Assembly: GCF_024732245.1 (NCBI RefSeq)
Contig: NZ_CP093845.1
Coordinates: 372,001-436,000, forward strand
Origin: Dietzia sp. B32
GTDB taxonomy: Bacteria; Actinomycetota; Actinomycetes; Mycobacteriales; Mycobacteriaceae
Direction of reading: 5' to 3'
DNA length: 64,000 nucleotides
The notes beneath the pieces are model-generated. The model was not told where the DNA came from and did not search any database. It saw nothing but the letters and a program-made list of their open reading frames with translations. The translations under genes and the position numbers were made by a program. Shown here piece after piece: positions 8,951 to 16,750 of the stretch (position 1 is the first letter of the stretch; each line of letters starts with the position of its first letter).

Positions 8951-10825
8951 TCAGTTCAGGCGGGTACGGATGCTGGCCGCGATCCCCTCGGGCGTCAGGC
9001 CGGCGTCCGCGAGGATCTCCCCGCGCGAGCCGTGGTCGAGGAACTGCTGGGGGATCGCCAGCGAGAGGCGATCGACCAGCACCGATGCGGCATCCAGGCA
9101 CGCCGACACCGCCGAGCCGACCCCTCCGTGAAGTCCGTTGTCCTCCACCGTCACCACGAGTCCGCGTCCGCGGGCGCTCTCCACGATCGATGCCGGCACG
9201 GGGTAGACCCACCGCGGGTCGACGACGTCCACGGTGAGTCCCTCTGCCTCGAGTGCGCGGGCGGCGGCGACGGCGGGGGCGACCATCGACCCGACCGCCA
9301 CCACCAGGACCTCGGCCTCACCGGGGCCGTACACGCGGTCCACCCCGTCCTCGGATGTGGCGAGGGCCGGTACCGCGTCCCCCACGGACCCCTTCGGGAA
9401 CCGGACGACGGTCGGGCCGTCGTCGACGGCCACCGCCTCGCGGAGTTCCTGCCGGAGGGTCACCGCGTCCCGCGGGGCGGCCACTCGCACCCCGGGGATG
9501 ATGCCGGTCAACGACAGGTCCCACATCCCGTTGTGGCTGGCACCGTCCGGACCGGTGACCCCGGAGCGGTCCAACACCAGGGTGACCGGCTGCCGGAGGA
9601 GTGCGACATCCATCAGCAGTTGATCGAAGGCGCGGTTGAGGAAGGTCGAGTAGACGGCCACGACGGGGTGCAACCCGCCGAGCGCGAGCCCGGCGGCCGA
9701 GGCCACGGCGTGCTGCTCGGCGATGCCCACGTCGTACATCCGTTCCGGGAACCGCTCCCCGAACGCGGCCAGGCCGGTCGGCCCGGCCATCGCCGCGGTG
9801 ATGGCGACGACATCGTCGCGTTCGGTGCCGATCGCGCACAGTTCCTCGGAGAACACGGAGGTCCAGTCCACGGATGACGAGGTCGCCAGCGGCTTGCCGG
9901 TCTCGGGATCGATGACCCCGGTGGCGTGCATCTGGTCCGCCTCGTTGTTCTCGGCGTGGACGTAGCCCATCCCCTTACGGGTCACGACGTGGACCACCAC
10001 CGGACCGCCGAAGTCCTTCGCGAGGCGCAGCGCCGCCTCGGTCGCCGCGAGGTTGTGGCCATCGACCGGACCCATGTATTTGAGGCCGAGATCGGCGAAC
10101 AGTTCCTGCGGGGACACGACGTCCTTGACGCCGGTCTTGATGCCGTGGAGCACGGAGTAGAGGGCCTTGCCCACGACGTCCTTGCGGGCCGTGAGCGCGT
10201 TCTTCGTCCGGTCCATCGCCTTCTCGTACGCCGGCTGGAGCCGGAGCGCGCCGAGACGCTCTGCGATCCCCCCGATGGTCGGCGAGTAGGACCGGCCGTT
10301 GTCGTTGACGACGATCACCATGGGGCGGTCCTTGGCGGCGGCGATGTTGTTGAGCGCCTCCCATGCCATGCCGCCGGTCATCGCACCGTCCCCGATCACG
10401 GTGACGACGGTGCGATCGGACTCCCCCCGCAGGGAGAACGCCTTGGCGAGGCCGTCCGCGTACGACAGGGACGCCGTGGCGTGGGAGGACTCGATCACGT
10501 CGTGTTCACTCTCCGCACGGCACGGGTAGCCGGAAAGCCCCCCTCTGGTGCGGAGACCGTCGAACTGGTCGCGACGGCCGGTGAGGATCTTGTGCACGTA
10601 CGACTGGTGCCCGGTGTCGAAGATGATCGGATCGCGCGGTGAGTCGAAGACCCGGTGCAGCGCGACGGTCAGTTCGACGACGCCGAGATTCGGGCCGAGG
10701 TGCCCGCCCGTGGCGGCGACCTTACGGATGAGGAACTCCCGGATCTCCCCGCACAGTCGGCCCAACTCGTCGGAGTCGAGCCTGCGGAGATCGGAGGGGC
10801 CGTCCACCTGTTCGAGCACGCTCAT
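8951..10825 (-). CDS. dxs: 1-deoxy-D-xylulose-5-phosphate synthase
   Basis: Dxs condenses pyruvate and glyceraldehyde 3-phosphate, with thiamine diphosphate, in the first step of the MEP isoprenoid pathway. This feeds decaprenyl phosphate and menaquinone. The 624-residue length is standard. Visible features are the [13 protein letters not shown] region with its catalytic histidine, the thiamine-diphosphate motif [31 protein letters not shown], and the C-terminal transketolase domain. It stands alone on the reverse strand, convergent with rnd, as Rv2682c does. The ATG start at 10825 fits the family N-terminus ([13 protein letters not shown]). Confidence 0.97.
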   Translation of the reverse strand: MSVLEQVDGPSDLRRLDSDELGRLCGEIREFLIRKVAATGGHLGPNLGVVELTVALHRVFDSPRDPIIFDTGHQSYVHKILTGRRDQFDGLRTRGGLSGYPCRAESEHDVIESSHATASLSYADGLAKAFSLRGESDRTVVTVIGDGAMTGGMAWEALNNIAAAKDRPMVIVVNDNGRSYSPTIGGIAERLGALRLQPAYEKAMDRTKNALTARKDVVGKALYSVLHGIKTGVKDVVSPQELFADLGLKYMGPVDGHNLAATEAALRLAKDFGGPVVVHVVTRKGMGYVHAENNEADQMHATGVIDPETGKPLATSSSVDWTSVFSEELCAIGTERDDVVAITAAMAGPTGLAAFGERFPERMYDVGIAEQHAVASAAGLALGGLHPVVAVYSTFLNRAFDQLLMDVALLRQPVTLVLDRSGVTGPDGASHNGMWDLSLTGIIPGVRVAAPRDAVTLRQELREAVAVDDGPTVVRFPKGSVGDAVPALATSEDGVDRVYGPGEAEVLVVAVGSMVAPAVAAARALEAEGLTVDVVDPRWVYPVPASIVESARGRGLVVTVEDNGLHGGVGSAVSACLDAASVLVDRLSLAIPQQFLDHGSRGEILADAGLTPEGIAASIRTRLN

Positions 10826-10944
10826 TGCTGTCGACTGCCCCTTCCGTGACCGACACCCCGCTGGGTCGAATCGTCAGTCTACGGGCTGACGCCGCGCGAC
10901 CTCGCCCACGGGCGGGCGTTCGGGCCCCCACCTGCGGCGCTGCC

Positions 10945-12276
10945 TCAGGAGCCCTGCGGCGAGTCCAGTACAGCGATCCCCTCGACGTGGTGGGTGCCCG
11001 GGAAGGCGGCCACTCCGCGGAGGTCCGCGAGCGTCCACCCGGCGCCCACGAGTACCCCGATGTCGCGCGCCAGACTCGCCGGATCACAGCCCACATGGAT
11101 GATCCTGGACGCCCCCGTGGCGGCCAGGCGTTGCATCACCGGGATCCCGGCCCCACCACGTGGCGGATCGAGGATGACGACCTCGGGATAGGGGTGGTCT
11201 CCCGGGCGGTCGTCACGGCCCTCGAGAAAGGTCTCGACGCGGGCCCTCACGGTTCGCACTCCCCCGCCAGATCCGTCGCCGAAGGCGTCCGTCGCGGCGT
11301 GCACCGACGCCGTCGCGGATTCGACGATCGTCACGCGTGACCCCGGGATCGCGTCGTGCACCCCGGCGGCGAACAACCCGGCGCCGCCGTAGAGGTCCCA
11401 GACCACGGGCGCGTCGGACAGACCCGGGGTGTTCGTCACCGCGGTGCGTACCCCGTCGCTGTAGTGGGTCGCCGCGGAGCGGTGCGCCTGCCAGAAGGCC
11501 TCTGACGGTAGGCGCCACTGCCGGTCGCCCACGCACCGCACGACGGTGGGCCCCCCGGCGACGACCTCCCAGTCAGTGGCTCGTGAGTGACGCGCACGAG
11601 CGCGCGTCGCGGCGGACCGACGGGACCGGCCACCCCGTCCGCGCGGCGCGTCGTCGACGACCGGACGGTGGGCGAGGTGGACGACTCCGTCGTCCCCGAG
11701 CACACCCAGGACCTCGCGGTCCGCGCCGAACGAGGCGGAGGACACGGCGTCCCGGAGACGGGGATCGGGCTGGATGCAGGGCTCGGTCACCAGCTCCCGG
11801 GAACGGGCCCTGCGTACGCCGGGCACCCCGTCGGCGCCGGTGACCCAGCGGGCGACGGTACGCCAACCCGAGGTGACCGGATCCGCGGCCGGGACCTCCA
11901 CGTGGACCGGTCCGTCGTGGAGGTCGATGCGGCCTATCCGGGACACCTGCTCGGCCAGGATCCGCCCCGCGAGGTCGCGGGCCGCACCGGGGGCGATGTG
12001 GCTCCAGTCGCAACAGCCCGCACCGGCGGCCGCCGCCGGGCAGGCCGGTGCGACCCGGTCCGGGGACGGCTCGAGCACGCTCTGCACGGTGCCCCGACAG
12101 AAAGCGCGGCCCGGGTCGTCGTCGACGAGGACGTCCACCAGCTCCCCGGTGATCCCGCCGCGGCAGAACACCACCCGGCCTTCGTGACGCGCCACGAACT
12201 CGCCGCCGTGCGCGGGGCCCCCCACACGGAGGCGCAGCACTCGGCCCGTCCAGTCGGTTGCTCGGTCCTGGGTCAT
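10945..12276 (-). CDS. TrmA/RlmD-family RNA (uracil-5-)methyltransferase
   Basis: A class I SAM-dependent methyltransferase of the RNA m5U family. The 443-residue protein has an N-terminal TRAM-like RNA-binding segment (VLRLRVGGPAHGGEFVAR), then the Rossmann motif VWDLYGGAGLFA, the DPPRGG motif and the catalytic-cysteine block HVGCDPASLARD. The usual form is SCNPATLARD, so serine and asparagine are replaced by glycine and aspartate. The terminal HHVEGIAVL segment holds the conserved glutamate. ATG 12276 was chosen over upstream frames because GGAGG precedes it and its ATGA overlaps the transporter stop. Rv2689c is the counterpart. Whether it targets tRNA or rRNA cannot be told. Confidence 0.88.
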   Translation of the reverse strand: MTQDRATDWTGRVLRLRVGGPAHGGEFVARHEGRVVFCRGGITGELVDVLVDDDPGRAFCRGTVQSVLEPSPDRVAPACPAAAAGAGCCDWSHIAPGAARDLAGRILAEQVSRIGRIDLHDGPVHVEVPAADPVTSGWRTVARWVTGADGVPGVRRARSRELVTEPCIQPDPRLRDAVSSASFGADREVLGVLGDDGVVHLAHRPVVDDAPRGRGGRSRRSAATRARARHSRATDWEVVAGGPTVVRCVGDRQWRLPSEAFWQAHRSAATHYSDGVRTAVTNTPGLSDAPVVWDLYGGAGLFAAGVHDAIPGSRVTIVESATASVHAATDAFGDGSGGGVRTVRARVETFLEGRDDRPGDHPYPEVVILDPPRGGAGIPVMQRLAATGASRIIHVGCDPASLARDIGVLVGAGWTLADLRGVAAFPGTHHVEGIAVLDSPQGS

Positions 12277-14279
12277 CGTTCCTCCGGTCCACCCCAGCGT
12301 CCGACGATCGGTTCGTCGCGGGCCTGCTCCGCGCGGCCGTGCGAGGACGACAGCTGCCACGGGACGCTGGTCACCATGACACCCCTCTCGTAGAGCAGGC
12401 GGGTCTTGAGCCGCAGCGCACTCTGGTTGTGCAGCAGCTGTTCCCACCAGTGGCCCACCACGTACTCGGGGATGTACACGGTCACCACGTCGCGCGGTGC
12501 CTGATCGCGGATCCGCTTCACGTAGTCCACCACGGGTCGGTTGATCTCACGGTACGGGGACTCGACGACCTTGAGCGGGACCGAGATCCCGCGGCGCTCC
12601 CACTCCCGTGCCAGGGCCCGGGTCTCGGCGGTGTCGATGTTCACCGTCAGGGCCTCGATCGTGTCCGGGCGGGCCGCCCGTGCATACGCGAGAGCCCGCA
12701 GGGTGGGCAGGTGCAGCTTGGACACGAGCACCACGCAGTGTGTCCGGCTGGGCAGGACGACCTCCCACGAGGACTCGTCGAGTTCGCGGGCGACGGAGAC
12801 GTAGTGGCGGTGGATGAGTCGCATCACCCCGAACGCCCCGAGCATCGCCAGGACCGCGACGTACGCGCCGGAGAGGAACTTCGTCGCCATGACGATCACC
12901 AGGACGCCGGCGGTGAGGACGAAGCCGACGGCGTTGACCACCCGGGACCGGCGGATCCGGCGACGCACGACCGGGGCGCGCTCCTCCCCCAGCAGCCGGC
13001 TCCAGTGCCGGACCATGCCGAGCTGGCCGAGGGTGAAGGCGACGAAGACGCCGACGATGTAGAGCTGGATGAGGACCGACACCTGCGCGTCGAAGGCGAC
13101 GACCAACGCTATCGCCGCGATCGCGAGGAGGACGATCCCGTTGGAGAACGCCAGCCTGTCGCCGCGGGTGGCGAGTTGTCGGGGCAGGTACTTGTCCCGC
13201 GCGAGCACCGAGGCCAGCACCGGGAATCCGTTGAACGCCGTGTTGGCGGCGAGCACCAGGATGAGCGCGGTGATGACGATGACGGCGTAGAAGGCCGGCG
13301 GCAGCCCGGCGAACACCGGCTGGGCCAGCTGGGCGATCATCGTCTTCTGTCGATACCCCTCGGGAGCCCCGATCAACTGGGTCGCCGGTTGCTCGGCGAT
13401 CCTGACGCCGAGCCGACCGGCCAGGGCGATGAGCCCGAGCAGGAACGAGACCGCCAGCGTCCCGAGAACAGTGAGTGTCACGGCGGCGTTGCGGGCCCGG
13501 GGTTTGCGGAAGGCGGGGACGCCGTTGTGGATCGCCTCGATCCCGGTCAGCGCCGCACAGCCCGAGGCGAACGATTTGGCGACGACGAAGGCGAGCGCGA
13601 GTCCGGCCAGTTCCGCCCCCTCGGCGGGGACGAGTTCGAAGCCGGATGATTCGGCCCGGAGGTCGCGGCCCAGGATCTCGACCTGGAACAGTCCCCAGAG
13701 GATGAGCCCCGTCATGGACGCGAGGAACGCGTAGACGGGGAAGGCGAACATCGCCCCGGTCTCGCGGATGCCGCGCATGTTGAGTGCCGCCAGCAGGGCG
13801 ATCGCCAGGACGCCGAACGCGACCTCCCGGGACTGGACGAACGGGATGGCGGAGCCGATGGTGGCGGCGGCGGCCGATATCGACACGGCGACCGTGAGGA
13901 CGTAGTCGACGAGCAGGGCCGCGCCGACCGCGAGGCCGGCGCCGGGGCCCAGGTTGACCGTCGCGACCTCGTAGTCGCCCCCTCCCGAGGGGTAGGCGCG
14001 GACGTTCAGCCGGTAACAGGCGATGACGACGACGAGGACCGCAGTCACCGCCAGACCCACCCACGGGGTGAACGTGAGGGCGGACATCCCGGCGATCGAG
14101 AGGACGAGGAAGATCTCCTGCGGGGCGTAGGCCACCGAGGACAGCGCGTCGGAGGCGAACACCGGGAGCGCGACCCGTTTGCGCAGACTCCTGGCCCCGA
14201 CGGTGTCGCTACGGAAGGGGCGACCCACGAGGAGGCGCTTGGCTCCCACGGAGACCTTCGAGATCGTGGACACCGACAT
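12273..14279 (-). CDS. KimA-like potassium importer (APC/KUP-type permease)
   Basis: The 668-residue protein has about 12 hydrophobic segments followed by a cytoplasmic domain of about 190 residues. It matches Bacillus subtilis KimA (YdaO), a high-affinity K+/H+ symporter, in several blocks: VGRPFRSD at the N-terminus, SSDALSSVAY-type ASDALSSVAYAPQEI, YPSGGGDYEV, LLVDYVLTVAVSISA, SGCAALTGIEAIHNGVPAF, LVLAANTAFNGFPVLA, and the C-terminal LHNQSALRLKTRLL. General annotation would be amino acid permease, but the C-terminal domain favours K+ transport. It is divergent from two TrkA-type K+ regulators across 99 bp and overlaps the downstream methyltransferase by ATGA. Rv2690c occupies the same place beside ceoB-ceoC. 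Confidence 0.85.
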   Translation of the reverse strand: MSVSTISKVSVGAKRLLVGRPFRSDTVGARSLRKRVALPVFASDALSSVAYAPQEIFLVLSIAGMSALTFTPWVGLAVTAVLVVVIACYRLNVRAYPSGGGDYEVATVNLGPGAGLAVGAALLVDYVLTVAVSISAAAATIGSAIPFVQSREVAFGVLAIALLAALNMRGIRETGAMFAFPVYAFLASMTGLILWGLFQVEILGRDLRAESSGFELVPAEGAELAGLALAFVVAKSFASGCAALTGIEAIHNGVPAFRKPRARNAAVTLTVLGTLAVSFLLGLIALAGRLGVRIAEQPATQLIGAPEGYRQKTMIAQLAQPVFAGLPPAFYAVIVITALILVLAANTAFNGFPVLASVLARDKYLPRQLATRGDRLAFSNGIVLLAIAAIALVVAFDAQVSVLIQLYIVGVFVAFTLGQLGMVRHWSRLLGEERAPVVRRRIRRSRVVNAVGFVLTAGVLVIVMATKFLSGAYVAVLAMLGAFGVMRLIHRHYVSVARELDESSWEVVLPSRTHCVVLVSKLHLPTLRALAYARAARPDTIEALTVNIDTAETRALAREWERRGISVPLKVVESPYREINRPVVDYVKRIRDQAPRDVVTVYIPEYVVGHWWEQLLHNQSALRLKTRLLYERGVMVTSVPWQLSSSHGRAEQARDEPIVGRWGGPEER

Positions 14280-14378
14280 ATCCTAGGGCCCGCGCGCCCG
14301 GACGGGCAGCAACCGAGGGTGTGAGTAGCGTGATCATCACTGGCGCACGCGGGTGGGCCGTGAGGAGTGGGACTCATC

Positions 14379-15041
14379 ATGAGAGTCGTCGTCATGGGAT
14401 GCGGTCGTGTCGGGGCAGGGTTGTCCGTCGAACTCGACGCAGCCGGTCACGATGTCGTGGTGATCGATCGGGAGGCGGCCGCGTTCTCCAGGTTGTCGGA
14501 GGGGTTCTCGGGACGCACGGTCACGGGACAGGGTTTCGACAGGACGGTGCTCACCGAGGCCGGAATCGAGGGTGCGGACGCGTTCGCCGCCGTGTCCTCG
14601 GGCGACAACTCGAACATCATCGCCGCCCGGGTCGCCCGGGAGACCTTCGGCGTCGAGCGGGTGATCGCGCGGATCTACGACGCCGGCCGGGCCGAGGTCT
14701 ACGAGCGACTGGGGATCTCCACCATCGCGACCGTGCCGTGGGCCACCGGTCGTCTCGTGCGGTACATCACCGCCGGATCGAGTCCCGTCGAGTGGCGGGA
14801 CCAGACGGACTCGGTGTCACTCGTCGCGCTCGACCCGCCCGCAGCGTGGGTAGGGATCCCGGTCGACCGGCTCGCCGTGGCGGTCGGGGGACGGGTCGCC
14901 GCGGTCACCCGCTTCGGCGACTGCCGACTCCCGGACGCCCGCACGCTCGTCCAGGCCGACGACGTGGTTCACCTCGTTGTGCCCTCGCAGGCGGTCCCGG
15001 ACCTGGACGACCTGCTCCGGGAAGGACCCTCTGATGGCTGA
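14379..15041 (+). CDS. ceoB: TrkA-type potassium channel/transport regulator (CeoB-like)
   Basis: TrkA/KtrA proteins are cytoplasmic RCK subunits that bind nucleotides and gate K+ transporters. This 220-residue protein has an RCK_N Rossmann fold beginning at residue 1 (MGCGRVGAGL, then VVIDRE) and an RCK_C-like end (VDRLAVAVGGRVAAV). The ATG at 14379 was preferred over GTG 14367 because GAGGAG lies about 11 nt before it and the Rossmann motif then starts normally. It overlaps the second regulator by 8 nt. It is divergent from the KimA-like transporter, which suggests regulation of K+ uptake. No TrkH/TrkG-type membrane subunit is in the window. Confidence 0.87.
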   Translation: MRVVVMGCGRVGAGLSVELDAAGHDVVVIDREAAAFSRLSEGFSGRTVTGQGFDRTVLTEAGIEGADAFAAVSSGDNSNIIAARVARETFGVERVIARIYDAGRAEVYERLGISTIATVPWATGRLVRYITAGSSPVEWRDQTDSVSLVALDPPAAWVGIPVDRLAVAVGGRVAAVTRFGDCRLPDARTLVQADDVVHLVVPSQAVPDLDDLLREGPSDG

Positions 15042-15777
15042 CGATGTTGTTCCCGACTACGCCGACGGGTCCGGACTGCTCGCCGGTGCACCTGCCAGGA
15101 CCGTGTACTCCGCGACCATGAGGGTGGTGGTCGCCGGAGCCGGTGTCGTGGGGCGGTCGATCGCGCGGGAGCTCGTGACGAGTGGTCACGAGGTCACCCT
15201 GATCGACAGGCGATCGATCGTGTTCTCGGCCGATCCCGTCGACGGGGCCGACCAGCAGGTCGGCGACGCCTGCGAGCTCAGCGTCCTCGAACGGTTGCAC
15301 CTGCAGGACGCGGACGTCGTCGTGGCCGCGACCGGCGACGACAAGGCCAACCTGGTCGTGAGCCTGCTGGCCAAGACGGAGTTCGCCGTGTCCCGGGTGG
15401 TCGCCCGCGTCAACGATCCGCGCAACGAATGGCTCTTCGACGAGCGTTGGGGGGTCGATGTGGCCGTGTCGACGCCGCGCCTGATCGTCTCGGTCGTCGA
15501 GGAGGCGGTCTCCGTCGGGGACGTGGTGCGCCTGATGACCCTGCGCCGCGGTGGCGCGAACCTGGTGAGCGTGACGCTGCCGGATCAGACCCCGCTGGCG
15601 GGGCGGTCGGTGTCGCGCGTGCGACTTCCCCGCGATGCCGCCCTCGTCGCCATCCTGCGGGGCGGGCGGGTGATCGTCCCCGAGCCAGACGTCCCCTTCG
15701 AGCCCGGTGACGAGCTGCTGGTGGTGGCTCCGGAGGAGGTCGAGGCGGAGATCAGCGAGGTGGTCAGGGGCGGGTGA
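15034..15777 (+). CDS. ceoC: TrkA-type potassium channel/transport regulator (CeoC-like)
   Basis: The second RCK protein has 247 residues when started at ATG 15034, which overlaps the end of the first by 8 nt and is preceded by GGGAAGGA. The Rossmann motif VVVAGAGVVGRSIA begins at residue 30. The preceding 28 residues (acidic, then Gly/Ala-rich) may be an extra N-terminal tail, or ATG 15118 may be the true start. A C-terminal RCK_C domain is visible (LPDQTPLAGRSVSRVRLP then FEPGDELLVVAP). The paired CeoB/CeoC arrangement is the same as Rv2691-Rv2692, where the two regulators are thought to work together. It is convergent with the next gene, overlapping its 3' end by 14 nt. Confidence 0.87.
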   Translation: MADDVVPDYADGSGLLAGAPARTVYSATMRVVVAGAGVVGRSIARELVTSGHEVTLIDRRSIVFSADPVDGADQQVGDACELSVLERLHLQDADVVVAATGDDKANLVVSLLAKTEFAVSRVVARVNDPRNEWLFDERWGVDVAVSTPRLIVSVVEEAVSVGDVVRLMTLRRGGANLVSVTLPDQTPLAGRSVSRVRLPRDAALVAILRGGRVIVPEPDVPFEPGDELLVVAPEEVEAEISEVVRGG

Positions 15778-16462
15778 CCGTCACGGCGATCTCCCGGCCG
15801 TAATCCCACCCGGGGGCCAGCGGGAGGTCGTCCCCGCTCCAGAACCGACCGGGGTCATACCAGCTCGGGTCCCCCGCCGGGAGGAGCACGCCCATCGCCT
15901 CGAGGGTGACACCCACGACCTCCGCGCAGTACGCCGCCTCCATGCGCAGTGCCGCCCCCGCCCCCGCCCCGGTCCCGGTCGCGGATCCGGTAGCGGTCAC
16001 GCGCGGGCTACCGGCCGACCGCTTACCGCGAGCAGCCCACCGCCCCCGAGCCCACCTCGCGGTGAGGCGTCCCGCAGACGGGAACGACACGCCGTTCAAC
16101 CGGGCGATGGTCTCCAGGAGCGCGTCCTCACCTTCTCGGCCGATCTCCGGGGCGATCTGGCGGAACCACGCCCGTTGCCCGTACGGGCCGGCCCACTGCC
16201 GCACGGCGGCCTCGAGGTCGTGGAGCTGCACCCCGCGTTGGCGCCGACCGGTCCACACGTCCGGCAATGCCCGCCCCATCTCCGCGTGCCACAGCAACGG
16301 CGGCATGTCGTCCAGCACCACCGCGACGCCCACGTGATTGACCGGCGCATTGGTGAGTGTCTGGATCAACCGGTCCGCCGGGGTACGCCCCCGGAACACC
16401 CACAGATCCCCGGTGCGGGTGCGGTGTGCGGCGGCGGCTAGAGGGACGGTGTCGACGGTCAT
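15764..16462 (-). CDS. YiiX/permuted NlpC-P60-like cysteine hydrolase domain protein
   Basis: The 232-residue protein (ATG 16462, AGGA about 8 nt upstream) has no signal peptide. The pattern TGDLWVFRG at about 17-25, PVNHVGVAVVL with His43, LLWHAEMG and a later AAYCAEVVGV with Cys179 fits the circularly permuted papain-like fold of the YiiX/YaeF/LRAT group, in which the histidine precedes the cysteine. Such proteins act as amidases or acyltransferases, but the substrate is unknown here. A low-complexity Thr/Gly/Ala insert lies at about 155-172. Its last 14 bases overlap the end of ceoC on the other strand. Frames upstream of 16462 are rejected because they would overlap the small divergent gene at 16512. 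Confidence 0.65.
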   Translation of the reverse strand: MTVDTVPLAAAAHRTRTGDLWVFRGRTPADRLIQTLTNAPVNHVGVAVVLDDMPPLLWHAEMGRALPDVWTGRRQRGVQLHDLEAAVRQWAGPYGQRAWFRQIAPEIGREGEDALLETIARLNGVSFPSAGRLTARWARGRWAARGKRSAGSPRVTATGSATGTGAGAGAALRMEAAYCAEVVGVTLEAMGVLLPAGDPSWYDPGRFWSGDDLPLAPGWDYGREIAVTVTRP

Positions 16463-16511
16463 ACCGCGATCCTGCCAGGACGGACCGCCCGTTCCGCCTA
16501 GTCTCGGCGGC

Positions 16512-16700
16512 ATGGCTCCCAGGGGACGGCAGTGGCTCAAGGTGATCGGCGCGGCGGGAGTGGCGGGGGTGGCCGCCACGGGGATCCTGGCGACCCGGTC
16601 GGAGCGGCGTCGACGGTCGTACGAGCCCGATGAGGTGCGGGAGCGCCTGCACGAGCGTTATGCCAGGATCCAGGCCCGCAGGCACGGCGCGGACGGGTAG
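16512..16700 (+). CDS. Small single-pass membrane protein, unknown
   Basis: A 62-residue product with ATG at 16512. Residues 10-28 (VIGAAGVAGVAATGILATR) form a short Ala/Gly-rich hydrophobic segment, flanked by basic residues. A charged C-terminal tail begins RSERRRRSYEP and continues with REHLHERYARI-like helix-forming residues. The frame is open further upstream, but that part overlaps the divergent YiiX-like gene. It sits 50 nt before hrpA and may share its transcript. No family was recognised. Codon third positions are GC-rich, like the neighbours, which supports but does not prove that it is a gene. Confidence 0.55.
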   Translation: MAPRGRQWLKVIGAAGVAGVAATGILATRSERRRRSYEPDEVRERLHERYARIQARRHGADG

Positions 16701-16750
16701 ACCCCGCGCGCGTCGGAGACCGGAGGGGGACTGGATATCCTGGCGGCACC

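Noticed and set aside
12258-13649. 463-codon forward open frame opposite the KimA-like gene
   Set aside because: Antisense shadow of a strongly supported membrane protein.
14280-14378. c-di-AMP (ydaO) riboswitch before the KimA-like gene
   Set aside because: Only 99 bp separate the divergent starts, too little for this large riboswitch, and no matching secondary structure was seen.
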